Part shown: in pieces, positions 45,782 to 58,110 of the stretch
Position numbering within the stretch: the stretch's first letter is position 1
How the letters are laid out: every line of letters starts with the position of its first letter
Assembly (NCBI GenBank): GCA_030737875.1
Contig: CM060912.1
Coordinates: 331,564,731-331,628,730 of the forward strand
Length of the DNA stretch: 64,000 nucleotides
Reading direction: 5' to 3'
DNA from: Allium sativum
Taxonomy: Eukaryota; Streptophyta; Magnoliopsida; Asparagales; Amaryllidaceae
The notes under the pieces: model-generated
Told to the model about the DNA's origin: nothing
Database searches by the model: none
Seen by the model: only the letters and a program-made list of their open reading frames with translations
Translations under genes and position numbers: made by a program

Positions 45782-47041
45782 CATAACTAATGGGAATAGG
45801 TAGAGTTATGTATTAAAGACACCTATAGGTATGCATAACCGATAGGTAGAATAGGGGTTATGCATTAAAGACACCTATATGTACGCATAACTGATTGAGG
45901 GCTATGTAATTAAAGACCTTAGGGTATACATAGTCAGAAGAAATCCTAGTGGGGATACAAGACATAGGGGAGAGCTTGTATCATGTTGTGTGGGACCCAT
46001 TTAAGTCAGTAACCTAGAGGGGTATCAAAGTAAAAGATCTCCGTACTAGGCGGGGAAGGGGCACGCTTATTGATTGATTGTAAGAGATCCAAAATGAGAC
46101 GGATGGTGTAGGCGGCGCAAACCGACCGGGGACATGTGCGTGCCTGGGCCGGGCAGAGGGGGACAAGACGACCGTGACACCAGTAGGTATAACTGTGCAC
46201 ACCTTTAGTTGCCACTTTAGGGAAGTGATACCCCCTAGTTGTGCGACCAGCACAGGGTATCTACAGAGTAGGGAGCCGATCGATTAGGGTAGTGGTTAGG
46301 GTATACCCGGACGTATGCCCTAAGTCAACCAATTTATAGTAGAAGGGTAGTGAGTATGACTAGTTGAGATAGGAGCAGGCCGCACCTATGAAGGCAGCTA
46401 GGAGTACACAAAACTACCACCATCATGATCATTTTATGGTTAGCGGAAGGGGTCATCCCCTCTTGATTTGACTAGTAATAGTGCATAGTAGTTTGTAGTG
46501 AAGCATACATCTTACCTTATTTGTGCTGTCATACCTGTCATCTATACCGTGAATCCTCTTATCCACTTTGTATGCCTATCATGTTTACATTTATTTATTT
46601 ACTGGCTAAAAGTTACTGGACTCACCAGACGTATGTTTGACCTAGTTTGTTTCGCCTCTTTTCTTCCGTTCCCCCCAGGTTCTCAGGGAGGAAACACCCA
46701 GGTTTAGTCAGGATTTGGATATCATCTTCTAGGAGCTACTTCTGAAGTATGGCTCGAGTCTCTGTCTCTTATATGGCTTGCTCTTTAATAAGGGGAATGA
46801 TGATTTTCTTTTAAATACATATGTACTCTGATGATATAAGATAGAAGTGTTTTGTTGTAATAGTTTTATGACTCATGGTATTATGTAACAAAGTATTTTG
46901 GAGATTTAATAAAGTTATTTGTTTTCCATTGCAAAAATTTTATATTTTTCTTGTGATATTCTGTGTCTATTTACCAAAAACGCTCCACTTAAGTTAAGGC
47001 ATTCCCTTTGTGAGTGACCTTAATGGATGTGGGGTGTTACA
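45782..47041 (+). repeat. TK2 5' LTR, part after C
   Basis: Begins with the CATAA duplicate and continues the TTAAAGACACC array to about 45930. It contains the unoccupied equivalent of the D target (GTATC, 46022-46026) and a poly(A) signal (46908-46913), and ends GGGGTGTTACA. The terminal 45 bp are homologous to the TK1 and TK3 LTR ends. No gene; small open frames here have no similarity. Confidence 0.9.
46908..46913 (+). terminator. Poly(A) signal AATAAA in TK2 5' LTR
   Basis: AATAAA about 130 bp before the LTR 3' end, aligned with the sense AATAAA of TK1 and TK3. Confidence 0.55.
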
Positions 47042-47043
47042 CT

Positions 47044-47055
47044 TGGTATCAAAGC
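47044..47055 (+). other. Primer-binding site, TK2 (tRNA-iMet)
   Basis: TGGTATCAAAGC, one mismatch from the usual core, two bases after the 5' LTR. Confidence 0.88.
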
Positions 47056-47189
47056 TGAAGGTTACCATATTAGATAAAAAAAATTAAAACATTTTTCAAA
47101 AAGGTTTTAAAAGAAAGTATTTTCAAAAAGGAAAGCCTGTTTTGAAAAAAAACATTCCTCGAAAAGCTATATGTAGTATCTTTCGGTCC

Positions 47190-47221
47190 TTTTTCTAAAA
47201 TCTCTCCCTTTTTCTTCTTAG
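47190..47221 (+). other. Putative 3' splice site before TK2 gag
   Basis: A pyrimidine-rich tract (CTCCCTTTTTCTTCTTAG) ends in AG at 47220-47221, directly before the codon aligned with the TK3 gag start. TK3 has CCTTTTTTGTTTCAG at the same place. Confidence 0.4.
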
Positions 47222-47222
47222 C

Positions 47223-47860
47223 ATATTTGAGGATCTTAACCTTCCAGAGGGTGTACCGATACCAGGATGGTTTAGGAGGTGTTTGGAAGCTAGGGCCACC
47301 GCCGCAGGTCCAGCAAATGTTCCTCCTCCCCCAGCTGCACCCATTCCTCCTCTTCCCCCTCCTCGTGTTGATACTTTTGCAAAGATATGTAAGGACTTTC
47401 AGGCAATAGGCAGGAAACCTTTTCACGGGTCGGAGACGTTTGTTGAAGCTCAAAATTGGTTAAAGGAGGTGGAAGAATTGTTTGGAATCTTTGAGGTAGA
47501 AGATGGAAGAAAGGTCCAGTTAGCTGCCTGGTTAATGAAGGATGAGGCCTCGTTTTGGTGGGAGGTCACTAATGGAGAGTGTCCAGTTGATACATGGCCG
47601 GATTTCAGGCGCAGGTTTGAGGCGAAATTTCTCTAACGAGCAGAAGAAAATCTATACATGGAAAGGTTCTTGGCATTGAAGCAAGGGGATCTGTCAGTAA
47701 AAGAGTACGTCAACAAGTTCAATCAGTTGGCGAGGTTTGGCTTAGAATTGGTGAACACACCTGAGAAGAAGGCTCTGAGATTTGTTAAAGGCTTGAATGA
47801 GCCGCTACACGGATTGGCTATGACCCACATTCCCATGGGGGGCACTTATGAAAAGCTGGT
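47223..47860 (+). pseudogene. TK2 gag, 5' part, split by TK3
   Basis: Homologous to the first 219 residues of the TK3 polyprotein. It begins at [15 protein letters not shown], has a proline-rich linker, then the gag core ([54 protein letters not shown]). The codon aligned with the gag ATG is ATA (47223-47225), and an in-frame TAA lies at 47634-47636. Otherwise the frame is open. TK3 inserted after CTGGT (47856-47860), inside the Leu-Val codons, and gag resumes at 59377. Confidence 0.9.
47856..47860. repeat. TK3 target site duplication, left
   Basis: CTGGT here and at 59377-59381. Reading across the two flanks keeps the gag frame, which confirms the exact insertion. Confidence 0.97.
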
Positions 47861-47995
47861 TGAAACACCCCACCTCCGTTAGGGTCACTCTCAAAGGGAA
47901 TGCCCTAACTTTGGTGGAGGTTTATAAGTTCAAATCACAGATATACAAGACAGATATAAGAACACATATTTGTAAACAGCGGAAGAACAACAAAC

Positions 47996-48001
47996 TTTAT
48001 T
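47996..48001 (-). terminator. Poly(A) signal AATAAA in TK3 3' LTR
   Basis: Sense AATAAAG about 135 bp before the LTR 3' end, at the position shared with TK1 and TK2. Confidence 0.6.
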
Positions 48002-48988
48002 TCACAAAGTCAAATACGTGTTACAATAACATCCTTTCCAAAAACATAACATAACACTTTCATAATCTGTCTTGAGTACATTATTTAAAGAAGCATAAAT
48101 AAAACATAGATAAACTGCAAAAGCCCTTTAGTGGGTTGTCCAAAGCCATAGTTCAAAACAGGAAAGTCCAAGCAATACATTTCTCTTCTTCAAGCTGGAT
48201 GCTGAGGTAGGTCAAGCTGCTGTGTTCCCTCCCTGAGGACCTGGGGGGGGGGAACGGAAGAAAGAAGACGAAAGAAAATAGAGTCAGACATAAAGCCTGA
48301 GTAAGTCTAGTACTACTTTGTCTATGAATAAAGAACTGGGTATGATAAGTAAAACAGGAAGTGGGCAAACACTATAAACTTGGTTAAGTTGTCTAGGGTC
48401 GAATATACTATCGTACCCCATGTTAATCTCTGAACCCATATAAACTAGTTTCCAGTTTGCACCCCATAATCAGGGTGATGTGATCCATTCTATGATGATC
48501 GGCTCCTATTCGCATAGTTACATGTGTCTTACGGCCCCCGATGTAGTTACCTATGCTGGTCCCACCATGGGGTGTATCAAGTCCCATAGTGGCAACCCGA
48601 CACAACCTTAGAGTGCACAGGTATGCTACTGGTGTCCAGTGCCTTATTTTTCTGCTCCGGAGTGTGTGCACGCCCGCACTCCGTTAGAACCTACACTGCT
48701 ACACCACCGCCGTCGCTTTGACCTCTTACAATCAGCCAGTAATCGTGCCCCTCCCTGCCTAGTTTCAGGGTATCCTGATACACCTTTTAGGGTTACTGCT
48801 GAAAAGGGTCCCCCGTTACTAGGTTTTCTATCTCTAGCCAACATGCTAAGTTAGTTAAGTGTTTCTAACCTAACCCCCACCAGTCCGTTTAGTTTAGCAT
48901 GTTCCATTTTGATTAAGTCTTTAGTCCACTTAATCCTAACAATCCTGACTCAGCCTTAATTGTCTTATTAAGGCCCTGACCTCTCACA

Positions 48989-49170
48989 TTAGACAGGTAT
49001 TGTTGTGGCTGCCTGTTGCCGGTTGGTTCCGGGCAGTCTTACGCCACAACTCAGTCTAACCTCGGGTCCTTATTGGGCTCCATGTTTAACCTCTCACATT
49101 GGATAGGTATTGTTGTGACCACTGGACAGCCGGGCGATTCCGGGCAGGTTTACATCACAACTCAATCCAA
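48989..49170 (-). other. Duplicated covarying hairpin module, TK3 3' LTR
   Basis: Copy 1 (48989-49059) has TTAGAC / GTCTAA and GTTGTGG / CCACAAC. Copy 2 (49099-49170) has TTGGAT / ATCCAA and GTTGTGA / TCACAAC. Confidence 0.8.
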
Positions 49171-49634
49171 CCTCGGGTTAAACACATTGTCTTTTCTACA
49201 TTTACATATTTTGTCATCCTTCTTTATTTATATGTAAATATTTGCGGCCCATTATTAAGTTCATGATGTAAAGGTTACACCAATCATGGGCCCAACCCAT
49301 ACTTGAATTTGGGCCCTTCTATTTTATATTTTCATTCATTAATTAATTTTTACCCAACGTTATTTTCCCCCGTTTTACACGTTCGTTCATATATATTGGG
49401 CTTACCCTTTTAAAGCCCAATTTAGCCATGCAAAAAGGGGAGGCTTATGGCGTATACACAAAGAGGGGAAAGTGAGCGCATGAACTTGCATATGACGTTG
49501 GAAAATACATAATAGAAATCGGTGTACTTGCATAGTGGTGACATGCATTTCAGTCATAAAACATAGGTGACATAAATCAAGGCATGTAAACTTGCATAGG
49601 TTTAACTACAACATGAACCTATATTCTTATTTAG

Positions 49635-49785
49635 GCATAATGTCAAACATAAGCATGGCCTAAATACTTCTAGCATAAACATGGCATATTGTCAAACATA
49701 AGCATGGCATAAAATACTTCTAGCATAGGCATGGCATATGGTCAAACATAAGCATGGCATAAATACTTCTAGCATGAACATAGCA
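49635..49785. repeat. Tandem array in TK3 3' LTR
   Basis: Three units with GTCAAACATAAGCATGGC and ATACTTCTAGCAT; the TK1 array is its longer relative. Confidence 0.85.
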
Positions 49786-50530
49786 TAATTCAACTTAATC
49801 ATGATTTAAGCCTAATCACACAACGATGGTATAAACATACTTATGCATAAATATTCCTAAACATGGTGTTTGCTTTAAACTTGCAAAAAGGGATTTTTGA
49901 GTCTAACCTAGCCATGTCTCATATATGTCATCATATAAACAAGATAGACTTAATCATGGATTATGGTGTCAAAATTTCACATAGTTTCATATGAACTATA
50001 ATAACCAAACTTGTTTCAATTACTTGCAAAATGATTTATGCATAAAATTATACGTCATGATGGCATAATAACAAAGCCCAAACTTGCATAAATTTCACTC
50101 AACTATATACATGTAGCTTCAACATAGACTACATAATTTGCGCAATATTCCAAACGTTTACTTGCATAGAACTACCGCATGTAGTTCTTTATAATGAATA
50201 ATATAATTCAAGAATATACAAACGTATATAAATTAATAAGAACGCACAAATATAAATTACTTCCATTGCCACAATTCAAGCATACACATCAACACAGTTG
50301 TTTATTATACCAAAGTAATACTCTACTTACAATGGTTGCGGCGAATTCTCTAATTAAGAGATACGATTCTTTTGTTGAATTGATTAGCTTTAGGTCGCTT
50401 GAATTGCTTTAGGCCTAGAACTTTCTTCCTAATTCCCTCTCTAGTTGGCGGATACTCTTTGTCGTTCCTCAGCAACATGGTGGCTATAATCTTATTTTGA
50501 ATGAATAGATTAGGGTTTAGTCTAGGGTTG

Positions 50531-50538
50531 TTTATATA
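50531..50538 (-). promoter_or_regulatory. TATA box in TK3 3' LTR
   Basis: Sense TATATAAA, about 510 bp from the LTR start. Confidence 0.6.
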
Positions 50539-50670
50539 GAGGTTAGGAATTGATTAGGACCCTTGATGTTGCTAGGTTAGATCATAGCCATTCATTAGGA
50601 AGAGAGACCAATAAAAACCCGCCACCTAGCCCTAATGACAAAGCAGACCACAGAAATTCGACCACACACC

Positions 50671-50791
50671 GACCTGGCCAGCCAGGTTGACTGGGCTCGA
50701 CCAGGTCGATACCCCTGTCGACAGGGCTGTCGACAGCCCTGTCGACATGGGTAGCCCAGGTCGACAGCCCAGTCGACCTGGGTGGCTAGGC
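50671..50791 (-). promoter_or_regulatory. U3 array of GTCGAC palindromes, TK3 3' LTR
   Basis: Nested palindromes such as CCTGTCGACAGG and GGGCTGTCGACAGCCC in the place where TK1 and TK2 carry GCGCAC palindromes. The flanks (for example GGCCAGCCAG, and TTCGAAAACTCGGACTC nearer the LTR start) are shared with TK1. Confidence 0.6.
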
Positions 50792-51050
50792 GGGTGTTTT
50801 ATCCGCCTGGCCCATCGGGCCCCATTTCAAATTATTATTTTATTCTGTTTGAATTTTAAATTTAATTCAAAACTTCCGAAGGCCATATCTTCTTCATACG
50901 GACTCCGTTTTTCGAAAACTCGGACTCTATTTCGCGTATTTTTCCAAGACGAACGCAATGGCGTATCCCGTTTCGCTTAGTTCTTTGATTTCAGATTAAT
51001 TATACTTTAATTTGTTAATTCCACAGTTATAGCATTTCCGGGGTGTTACA

Positions 51051-51063
51051 TTCTCCCCCACTT
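51051..51063 (-). other. Polypurine tract, TK3
   Basis: Sense AAGTGGGGGAGAA before TGTAACACCCC. Confidence 0.9.
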
Positions 51064-51532
51064 AAAAGGATTTCGTCCCCGAAATCTTCAAGTTAGGAGG
51101 AATGTATATCCTAACATCCAATCATCCATCTACTCATCCATCAAACACGAGCATCCATTGTCCTTAAAAGACTTCTAATGCTTCATGATCGTATGCAAAG
51201 TGTGTGTGTACATGTACTTATCTAATGCAAAATCAGGCGGTCTACTGATTCAGTTGACCCCCTTAATGCGAATTATGTAAGTGCCATGAATCCATTATGT
51301 ATGCAAATTTTCCTATTCATGATTCTACATGCACAATCATTCAATACAAATGCAACATCCACATGACAACACATTATAGTTCAACCACATACGAATACAA
51401 ACATATATGCATATGCAATATGAAGTGACTGAGCCGATCTAAAACCTAGATTGTGTGTGTATATGCAACCACGAGCAACCACTAGCAATCACTTGCAACC
51501 ACTTGCAACCATTCATACATAACATGTTTCAA
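51064..51532 (-). other. TK3 3' untranslated region
   Basis: Non-coding, homologous to 11472-12023, with the GCAACCACTA-type repeats at about 51463-51510. It lacks the 20-nt CCGAAG core found in TK1 and TK2. Confidence 0.75.
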
Positions 51533-54500
51533 CTACATGTTTTCATCCAAAGGTTTTCTACCTAAAAGATACGGTCGAGGAAATATACCTAAAAAGATAG
51601 ATAGATAAAAGCGCAACTTAAGGAAAAGAAAGATCAAGGATGTACCCTCGAACAGAAAAGGGTAGGCTGTACGGATTCTAGCTTCAGTTTCCCAAGTCGC
51701 GTCTCCCTCGGCGTCGCTCCACTGAACTTTGACGAGCTTGACTTCGCGGTTGCGTAGCCTCTTCACTTCCGTTCCTAAGATGCGGGTAGGAACTCTCCTT
51801 ATGGTTGCTTCGCGTTCCACTTCGGCCTCTTCGAGGATGTTTGGCTCTACCACCTCAGCTGACTCATGCAGACATTTTCGGAGATGTGAAACGTGAAAAA
51901 CGTTGTGGACTCCAGCCAACTTCTCGGGTAGCACTAATCTATAGGCCATTTTCCCAATCTTCTCGATGATAGGTAATGGCCCTACGAATCTTGGTGCTAG
52001 CTTCCCTGTGGTTCCAAAACGAACAACGTTCCTTAGCGGTGATACCTTGAGAAAAACTCTGTCTCCAACTTCAAATTCAAGGTCGGTCCTCCTCTTGTCG
52101 GCATAGGACTTTTGTCTGTCTTGGGCCGTCTTCATCCTTCTTCGTATTAAGTCTACTTTCTCTGAGGTCTCTCGGATCATGTCTGGTCCAAGAATGAGCT
52201 TATCCGTGGACTCCCACCAACAAGTGGGCGATCGGCACGGTCTTCCGTATAAAGCTTCGAAGGGCGCCATTCCGATGGTTGCTTGATAGCTGTTGTTGTA
52301 GGAAAATTCCACCAAAGGAAGGTGGTCTTCCCATGTCCCACCGAAGTCGAGGACGCATAGCCTTAAGAGGTCTTCCAAAACTCTGTTCACTCTTTCTGTT
52401 TGGCCGTCGGTTTGGGGATGATAGGCTGTGCTTAAGCATAACTGCGTTCCTACTGCTTCTTGCAGACTCCGCCAAAACTCACTGGTGAAGATGGGGTCTC
52501 GGTCACTAACAATGCTAGATGGTATTCCATGGAGTCGCACGATTTCCTTGAGGTAAAGTGATGCTAGGGATGAGGCAGTTCTCTTACTTTTGACAGGTAA
52601 AAAGTGGGCGCTTTTAGTAAGCCTATCCACTATTACCCAAATGCTAGTGTTGCCTCTCCTAGACCTAGGCAGCCCATCGATGAAGTCCATTGAGATGCTA
52701 TCCCACTTCCACTGCGGGACCTCCAGAGGATGTAGCAGTCCGCCAGGCTTTTTCTGTTCCGCCTTAACCTGTTGGCACACCATACACTTAGAAACGAATT
52801 CTGCCACGTCCTTTTTCATGCCGTTCCAGAAGAAAGTCCTTTTTATGTCTTTGTACATTTTATCTCCGCCTGGGTGTATCGTCATCTTGGAGTGATGTGC
52901 TTCCTCGAGAACCTTCTTAATTAAATCGTTTGTCTGTGGGACGCATAGTCTTCCATCTCGCCTTAGTACACCCTTATCGTCAATGGAGTATCTGTTGAGG
53001 TGACTTGAAGTCTCACCCCTAATTAGCCTATCAATTATTTCCACAAGCTGAGGGTCTTCACGTTGTGCTGTCCCTACTGAATCCACTAAAGTTGGGCGCA
53101 CTTCGAGAGATGCAAGCAAGCCCGGTACGAAATCGGAGGAGGGCCTAAAGTCGAAGCTGGCTATAAACTCTAGGCTTTGTCTTTCAACAAACAACGGGCT
53201 TAGGGTCAATTTCTTTCGGCTCAACGCGTCTGCCACTACGTTGCCTTTGCCCGGAGTGTAGGAGATTTCGAAATCGTACGAGGCAAGAAACTCCATCCAT
53301 CTTTGTTGCCTCAAGTTAAGATCTTTCTGCGAGAAAAGATATTTCAACGATTTATGGTCAGTGTAAAGTTCGAACTTCTCACCTAGGAGATAGTGTCGCC
53401 AAGACTTGAGTGCAAAGACGATGGCGGCTAACTCAAGATCGTGGGTTGGGTAGTTCTTTTCGTGCACTTTCAACTGCCTCCCGCCATACGCTACTACCCT
53501 TCCTTCTTGCATTAAGACGGCGCCTAGCCCTGTCCCACATGCATCCGTATAAACAGTGAACATCTTGCTCCCATCTGGCAGCGTCAAAACTGGGGCCGTT
53601 GTGAGAGCCCTTTTTAGTCGTTGGAAAGCAAACTCGCAATCCAAATCCCAATTAAATACTAGATTCTTCTTGGTCAATTTCGTGAGCGGAGCTGAAATTT
53701 TCGCAAAATCCCTTATGAATTTTCGATAGAAACCTGCTAGTCCTAGAAAGCTTCGGACCTCAGTTGCATTCCTTGGTGTCTTCCAATCTTGTACCGCCAC
53801 TACCTTAGCAGGGTCCACCGCTAACCCTTGTTTGGATACTATGTGCCCAAGGAACCTCACCTCTTCTCTCCAAAAGTGGCATTTGGAGAACTTGGCTTTT
53901 AGTTGATGGACTCGCAAAGTTTCCATGATTGCCCTTAAGTGCTGAGCATGTTCCTCTTCACTCTTTGAGAAGATAAGGATATCATCTACGAAGACCACTA
54001 CGAATTTGTTGAGGAAATCTCTAAATACCCTACTCATCAGGTCCACGAAGTACGCAGGTGCATTTGTCAAGCCGAAAGGCATGACAAGCCATTCAAAGAA
54101 GCCGTCTGGGGTTCTGAAAGCCGTTTTATCAATGCTATCTTCAGCCACCCTTAGCTGATGAAAACCGGTTGCTAAATCGAGTTGGGAGAAAACAGACGCT
54201 CTTACAAGCTGGTCAAATAAATCGTCAATTCTAGGGAGAGGGTGCCTATTCTTTTTCGTTAGCTTGTTGAGCTCCCTATAGTCAACACATAGGCGGAGTG
54301 AACCATCCGCCTTTGTAGCGAACACCACTGGAGCGCCCCATTCTGAAATGCTCCTCCTAATGAACCCCTTTTCTAGAAGCTCTTTAATTTGTTTACTGAG
54401 CTCTTTCCTTTCTCGTGGAGCCATATGTCTAACGGGCAACGCAACGGGCTTTGCATTATCTACAAGATATATGCGGAAGTCTATTTCCCGCTTCGGAGGC

Positions 54501-55993
54501 AAGCCCTTCACCTCTTCAAAGACATCCGGATATTCCCGGACCACTCTAACTGATTTCAAATTTTCAACAGAGGCATCTAGCGATTTAAGATAACTAAGCA
54601 TAACCGCATACGAGGGATTACAAGAAATTTCCAAAGTATTACCGAGCCGGGTTAGGAGCCTAACAACCCTTTTCTCACAATCAAGGACAGCCCCATTACT
54701 GGATAGCCAATCCATACCCAAAATCAAACCATACCCCGAAAAGCCCAAAACAAAGGCACTACATTGAAATTCAACACTTAGGATAGAAATTTTCAAATCC
54801 AAACAGATCATAGACAAATGAGCTGGGCCCCCAATTGGGTTTGAAACAATTAAGGGGTCCTCTACCATACTAGTTTTTAGGTGCAGAGATTCTACTAAAG
54901 CAGACGAGATAAAGGAGTGTGATGCGCCAGAATCAAACAAAGTGCGAACGGGGTGATCATAAAGATAAACTACACTTTCTACAGAAGTATTTATACCTCG
55001 TTGTTGCAATGGTGGCGCTTCTAGCACATGAACCTGTGCCCCTGGGGTGGATCCAGTGCCCTGCCCCTGTCCTCGTTTCCTTGGGCAGTCCTTAGCCCTG
55101 TGGCCTGTCTGACCGCACGAAAAGCACCCACCATTCTCCTTAGCCTTCTTCTTCCGGCAGTCCTTTACTAAGTGCCCCACTTTGCCACAGAAATTACACT
55201 TCCTCTTCTCTTTGTTGCCTTGTCCGCCCTTCTTAAAGTCTGTCTTCTTAGGCTGCAAACCCTCTTTCTTCCCTTGAGAGCTTTCTGCCTTGGTCTCCTT
55301 CTTGCCCTTGTCCTCTTCGTTCAGCAATGCCATTTGCACCAATCTTTCATACGTGGCTCCCATGGGTATATGGGTCAGGGCCAAACTATGTAATGGCTCA
55401 TTTAACCCCTTGACGAAACGGAGAGCCTTCTTATGCGGGGTGTTGACTAGGTCAAGTCCAAACCTAGCCAGCTCATCAAACTGATTCACATACTCTCTGA
55501 CTGTCTTGTCCCCTTGCTTAAGAAATAAGAATTTTTCCAACTGCAAACTTCTTTCTGCATCTGAGAGAAATTTAGTCTCAAACCTTGCCCTAAAGTCCTC
55601 CCATGTCTCCACTGGTCTTTCAGCATTGGTGACTTCCCACCAGTAGGAAGCCTCGCCCTTCAATAGCCACACCGCTAGTTGTACCTTTTGTCTATCTTCT
55701 ACCTCAAAGATGATGAATAGGTCCTCCGTTTCTTTTAGCCAATTCCTAGCTGCTACGAAGGACTCAGTTCCATGGAAATCCCTTCCTCCCATAGCTTTAA
55801 AATCTTTACATATCTTAGCGAATGTGTTTCCCCGTGGAGGAGGTGGAGGAAAAGGTGCTGCTGCGGCTGGATGATTCCCTTCAGCTGGAGGAGGAGGAAC
55901 GGTAGGACCTGGCTGAGTGGCCCTTGCTTCTAAGAAACGTCTAAACCAACCAGGTATGGGCACCCCTTCAGGCAAGTTAAGTTCTTGGGACAT
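51533..55993 (-). CDS. TK3 Gag-Pol polyprotein (Tekay chromovirus)
   Basis: 1486 codons in one frame. In order: proline-rich N terminus; gag core about 55-225; two CCHC knuckles (266-279, 290-303); aspartic protease with [10 protein letters not shown] (D354); reverse transcriptase about 520-700 with [10 protein letters not shown] (Asp670-671 pair); RNase H about 810-925 (YTDACG, D817; LYTDHKS, D879); integrase with HHCC zinc finger (H1033 to C1073), catalytic D1103, D1164 and E1200 in a D-35-E spacing; GPLPI motif near 1338; and a chromodomain about 1402-1450 ([33 protein letters not shown]), which in this family targets integration to heterochromatin. The start is the only Met aligned with relatives and follows an acceptor-like CAG. 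The last 33 residues (after SLIF) are not in TK1: a one-base deletion near 51627 removed the usual stop. Apparently translation-competent; proteolysis gives the mature enzymes. Confidence 0.96.
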   Translation of the reverse strand: MSQELNLPEGVPIPGWFRRFLEARATQPGPTVPPPPAEGNHPAAAAPFPPPPPRGNTFAKICKDFKAMGGRDFHGTESFVAARNWLKETEDLFIIFEVEDRQKVQLAVWLLKGEASYWWEVTNAERPVETWEDFRARFETKFLSDAERSLQLEKFLFLKQGDKTVREYVNQFDELARFGLDLVNTPHKKALRFVKGLNEPLHSLALTHIPMGATYERLVQMALLNEEDKGKKETKAESSQGKKEGLQPKKTDFKKGGQGNKEKRKCNFCGKVGHLVKDCRKKKAKENGGCFSCGQTGHRAKDCPRKRGQGQGTGSTPGAQVHVLEAPPLQQRGINTSVESVVYLYDHPVRTLFDSGASHSFISSALVESLHLKTSMVEDPLIVSNPIGGPAHLSMICLDLKISILSVEFQCSAFVLGFSGYGLILGMDWLSSNGAVLDCEKRVVRLLTRLGNTLEISCNPSYAVMLSYLKSLDASVENLKSVRVVREYPDVFEEVKGLPPKREIDFRIYLVDNAKPVALPVRHMAPRERKELSKQIKELLEKGFIRRSISEWGAPVVFATKADGSLRLCVDYRELNKLTKKNRHPLPRIDDLFDQLVRASVFSQLDLATGFHQLRVAEDSIDKTAFRTPDGFFEWLVMPFGLTNAPAYFVDLMSRVFRDFLNKFVVVFVDDILIFSKSEEEHAQHLRAIMETLRVHQLKAKFSKCHFWREEVRFLGHIVSKQGLAVDPAKVVAVQDWKTPRNATEVRSFLGLAGFYRKFIRDFAKISAPLTKLTKKNLVFNWDLDCEFAFQRLKRALTTAPVLTLPDGSKMFTVYTDACGTGLGAVLMQEGRVVAYGGRQLKVHEKNYPTHDLELAAIVFALKSWRHYLLGEKFELYTDHKSLKYLFSQKDLNLRQQRWMEFLASYDFEISYTPGKGNVVADALSRKKLTLSPLFVERQSLEFIASFDFRPSSDFVPGLLASLEVRPTLVDSVGTAQREDPQLVEIIDRLIRGETSSHLNRYSIDDKGVLRRDGRLCVPQTNDLIKKVLEEAHHSKMTIHPGGDKMYKDIKRTFFWNGMKKDVAEFVSKCMVCQQVKAEQKKPGGLLHPLEVPQWKWDSISMDFIDGLPRSRRGNTSIWVIVDRLTKSAHFLPVKSKRTASSLASLYLKEIVRLHGIPSSIVSDRDPIFTSEFWRSLQEAVGTQLCLSTAYHPQTDGQTERVNRVLEDLLRLCVLDFGGTWEDHLPLVEFSYNNSYQATIGMAPFEALYGRPCRSPTCWWESTDKLILGPDMIRETSEKVDLIRRRMKTAQDRQKSYADKRRTDLEFEVGDRVFLKVSPLRNVVRFGTTGKLAPRFVGPLPIIEKIGKMAYRLVLPEKLAGVHNVFHVSHLRKCLHESAEVVEPNILEEAEVEREATIRRVPTRILGTEVKRLRNREVKLVKVQWSDAEGDATWETEARIRTAYPFLFEGTSLIFLFLKLRFYLSIFLGIFPRPYLLGRKPLDENM

Positions 55994-56170
55994 GCTGAAA
56001 CAAAAAAGGATAGATTCAAAACGAAGGATAAGAGATAATACCTATGGCTTTGGGGAGTGGACTTTGCCTTTTAAAAATAAAATAATATTTTTCTTTTAAA
56101 AATGCTTCTTTAAATTTCCTTTTTGAAAATAATTTTTTTCAAAACTTTTTATCTTATCTAGTAAACCTAT
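55994..56170 (-). other. TK3 leader with putative 3' splice site
   Basis: Sense CTATCCTTTTTTGTTTCAG ends at 55995, one base before the ATG at 55993. This is a very good plant-type acceptor. It pairs with the donor GTAAGT in the 5' LTR (58651-58656), which would remove about 2.66 kb including the PBS. Confidence 0.4.
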
Positions 56171-56182
56171 GCTCTGATACCA
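56171..56182 (-). other. Primer-binding site, TK3 (tRNA-iMet)
   Basis: Minus strand TGGTATCAGAGC two bases from the 5' LTR. Confidence 0.93.
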
Positions 56183-57314
56183 AGTGAAACACCCCACCTC
56201 CGTTAGGGTCACTCTCAAAGGGAATGCCCTAACTTTGGTGGAGGTTTATAAGTTCAAATCACAGATATACAAGACAGATATAAGAACACATATTTGTAAA
56301 CAGCGGAAGAACAACAAACTTTATTTCACAAAGTCAAATACGTGTTACAATAACATCCTTTCCAAAAACATAACATAACACTTTCATAATCTGTCTTGAG
56401 TACATTATTTAAAGAAGCATAAATAAAACATAGATAAACTGCAAAAGCCCTTTAGTGGATTGTCCAAAGCCATAGTTCAAAACAGGAAAGTCCAAGCAAT
56501 ACATTTCTCTTCTTCAAGCTGGATGCCGAGGTAGGTCAAGCTGCTGTGTTCCCTCCCTGAGGACCTGGGGGGGGGGGAACGGAAGAAAGAAGACGAAAGA
56601 AAATAGAGTCAGACATAAAGCCTGAGTAAGTCTAGTACTACTTTGTCTATGAATAAAGAACTGGGTATGATAAGTAAAACAGGAAGTGGGCAAACACTAT
56701 AAACTTGGTTAAGTTGTCTAGGGTCGAATATACTATCGTACCCCATGTTAATCTCTGAACCCATATAAACTAGCTTCCAGTTTGCACCCCATAATCAGGG
56801 TGATGTGATCCATTCTATGATGATCGGCTCCTATTCGCATAGTTACATGTGTCTTACGGCCCCCGATGTAGTTACCTATGCTGGTCCCACCATGGGGTGT
56901 ATCAAGTCCCATAGTGGCAACCCGACACAACCTTAGAGTGCACAGGTATGCTACTGGTGTCCAGTGCCTTATTTTTCTGCTCCGGAGTGTGTGCACGCCC
57001 GCACTCCGTTAGAACCTACACTGCTACACCACCGCCGTCGCTTTGACCTCTTACAATCAGCCCAGTAATCGTGCCCCACCCTGCCTAGTTTCAGGGTATC
57101 CTGATACACCTTTTAGGGTTACTGCTGAAAAGGGTCCCCCGTTACTAGGTTTTCTATCTCTAGCCAACATGCTAAGTTAGTTAAGTGTTTCTAACCTAAC
57201 CCCCACCAGTCCGTTTAGTTTAGCATGTTCCATTTTGATTAAGTCTTTAGTCCACTTAATCCTAACAATCCTGACTCAGCCTTAATTGTCTTATTAAGGC
57301 CCTGACCTCTCACA

Positions 57315-57496
57315 TTAGACAGGTATTGTTGTGGCTGCCTGTTGCCGGTTCGTTCCGGGCAGTCTTATGCCACAACTCAGTCTAACCTCGGGTCCTTATT
57401 GGGGTCCATGTTTAACCTCTCACATTGGATAGGTATTGTTGTGACCACTGGACAGCCGGGCGATTCCGGGCAGATTTACATCACAACTCAATCCAA
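57315..57496 (-). other. Duplicated covarying hairpin module, TK3 5' LTR
   Basis: Copies at 57315-57385 and 57425-57496 with the same arms as 48989-49170. Confidence 0.8.
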
Positions 57497-57958
57497 CCTC
57501 GGGTTAAACACATCGTCTTTTCTACATTTACATATTTTGTCATTCTTCTTTATTTATATGTAAATATTTGCGGCCCATTATTAAGTTCATGATGTAAAGG
57601 TTACACCAATCATGGGCCCAACCCATACTTGAATTTGGGCCCTTCTATTTTATATTTTCATTCATTAATTAATTTTTACCCAACGTTATTTTCCCCCGTT
57701 TTACACGTTCGTTCATATATATTGGGCTTACCCTTTTAAAGCCCAATTTAGCCATGCAAAAAGGGGAGGCTTATGGCGTATACACAAAGAGGGGAAAGTG
57801 AGCGCATGAACTTGCATATGACGTTGGAAAATACATAATAGAAATCGGTGTACTTGCATAGTGGTGACATGCATTTCGGTCATAAAACATAGGTGACATA
57901 AATCAAGGCATGTAAACTTGCATAGGTTTAACTACAACATGAACCTATATTCTTATTT

Positions 57959-58110
57959 AGGCATAATGTCAAACATAAGCATGGCCTAAATACTTCTAGC
58001 ATAAACATGGCATATTGTCAAACATAAGCATGGCATAAAATACTTCTAGCATAGGCATGGCATATGGTCAAACATAAGCATGGCATAAATACTTCTAGCA
58101 TGAACATAGC
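57959..58110. repeat. Tandem array in TK3 5' LTR
   Basis: Counterpart of 49635-49785. Confidence 0.85.

Larger units (their letters stand above)
47861..51050 (-). repeat. TK3 3' LTR
   Basis: TGAAACACCCC ... GGGGTGTTACA on the plus strand. Contains a poly(A) signal (47996-48001), hairpin module (48989-49170), 49-bp type array (49635-49785), TATA box (50531-50538) and GTCGAC palindromes (50671-50791). Confidence 0.96.

Noticed and set aside
46006..46253. Overlapping minus frames in the TK2 5' LTR
   Set aside because: No similarity; the region is non-coding LTR sequence between the TTAAAGACACC array and the poly(A) signal.
47070..47453. 127-codon minus-strand frame across the TK2 leader and gag start
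   Set aside because: Antisense to recognisable gag; composition is a by-product.
52200..52895. Several frames on either strand across the TK3 pol region
   Set aside because: Shadows of the long gag-pol frame at 51533-55993.
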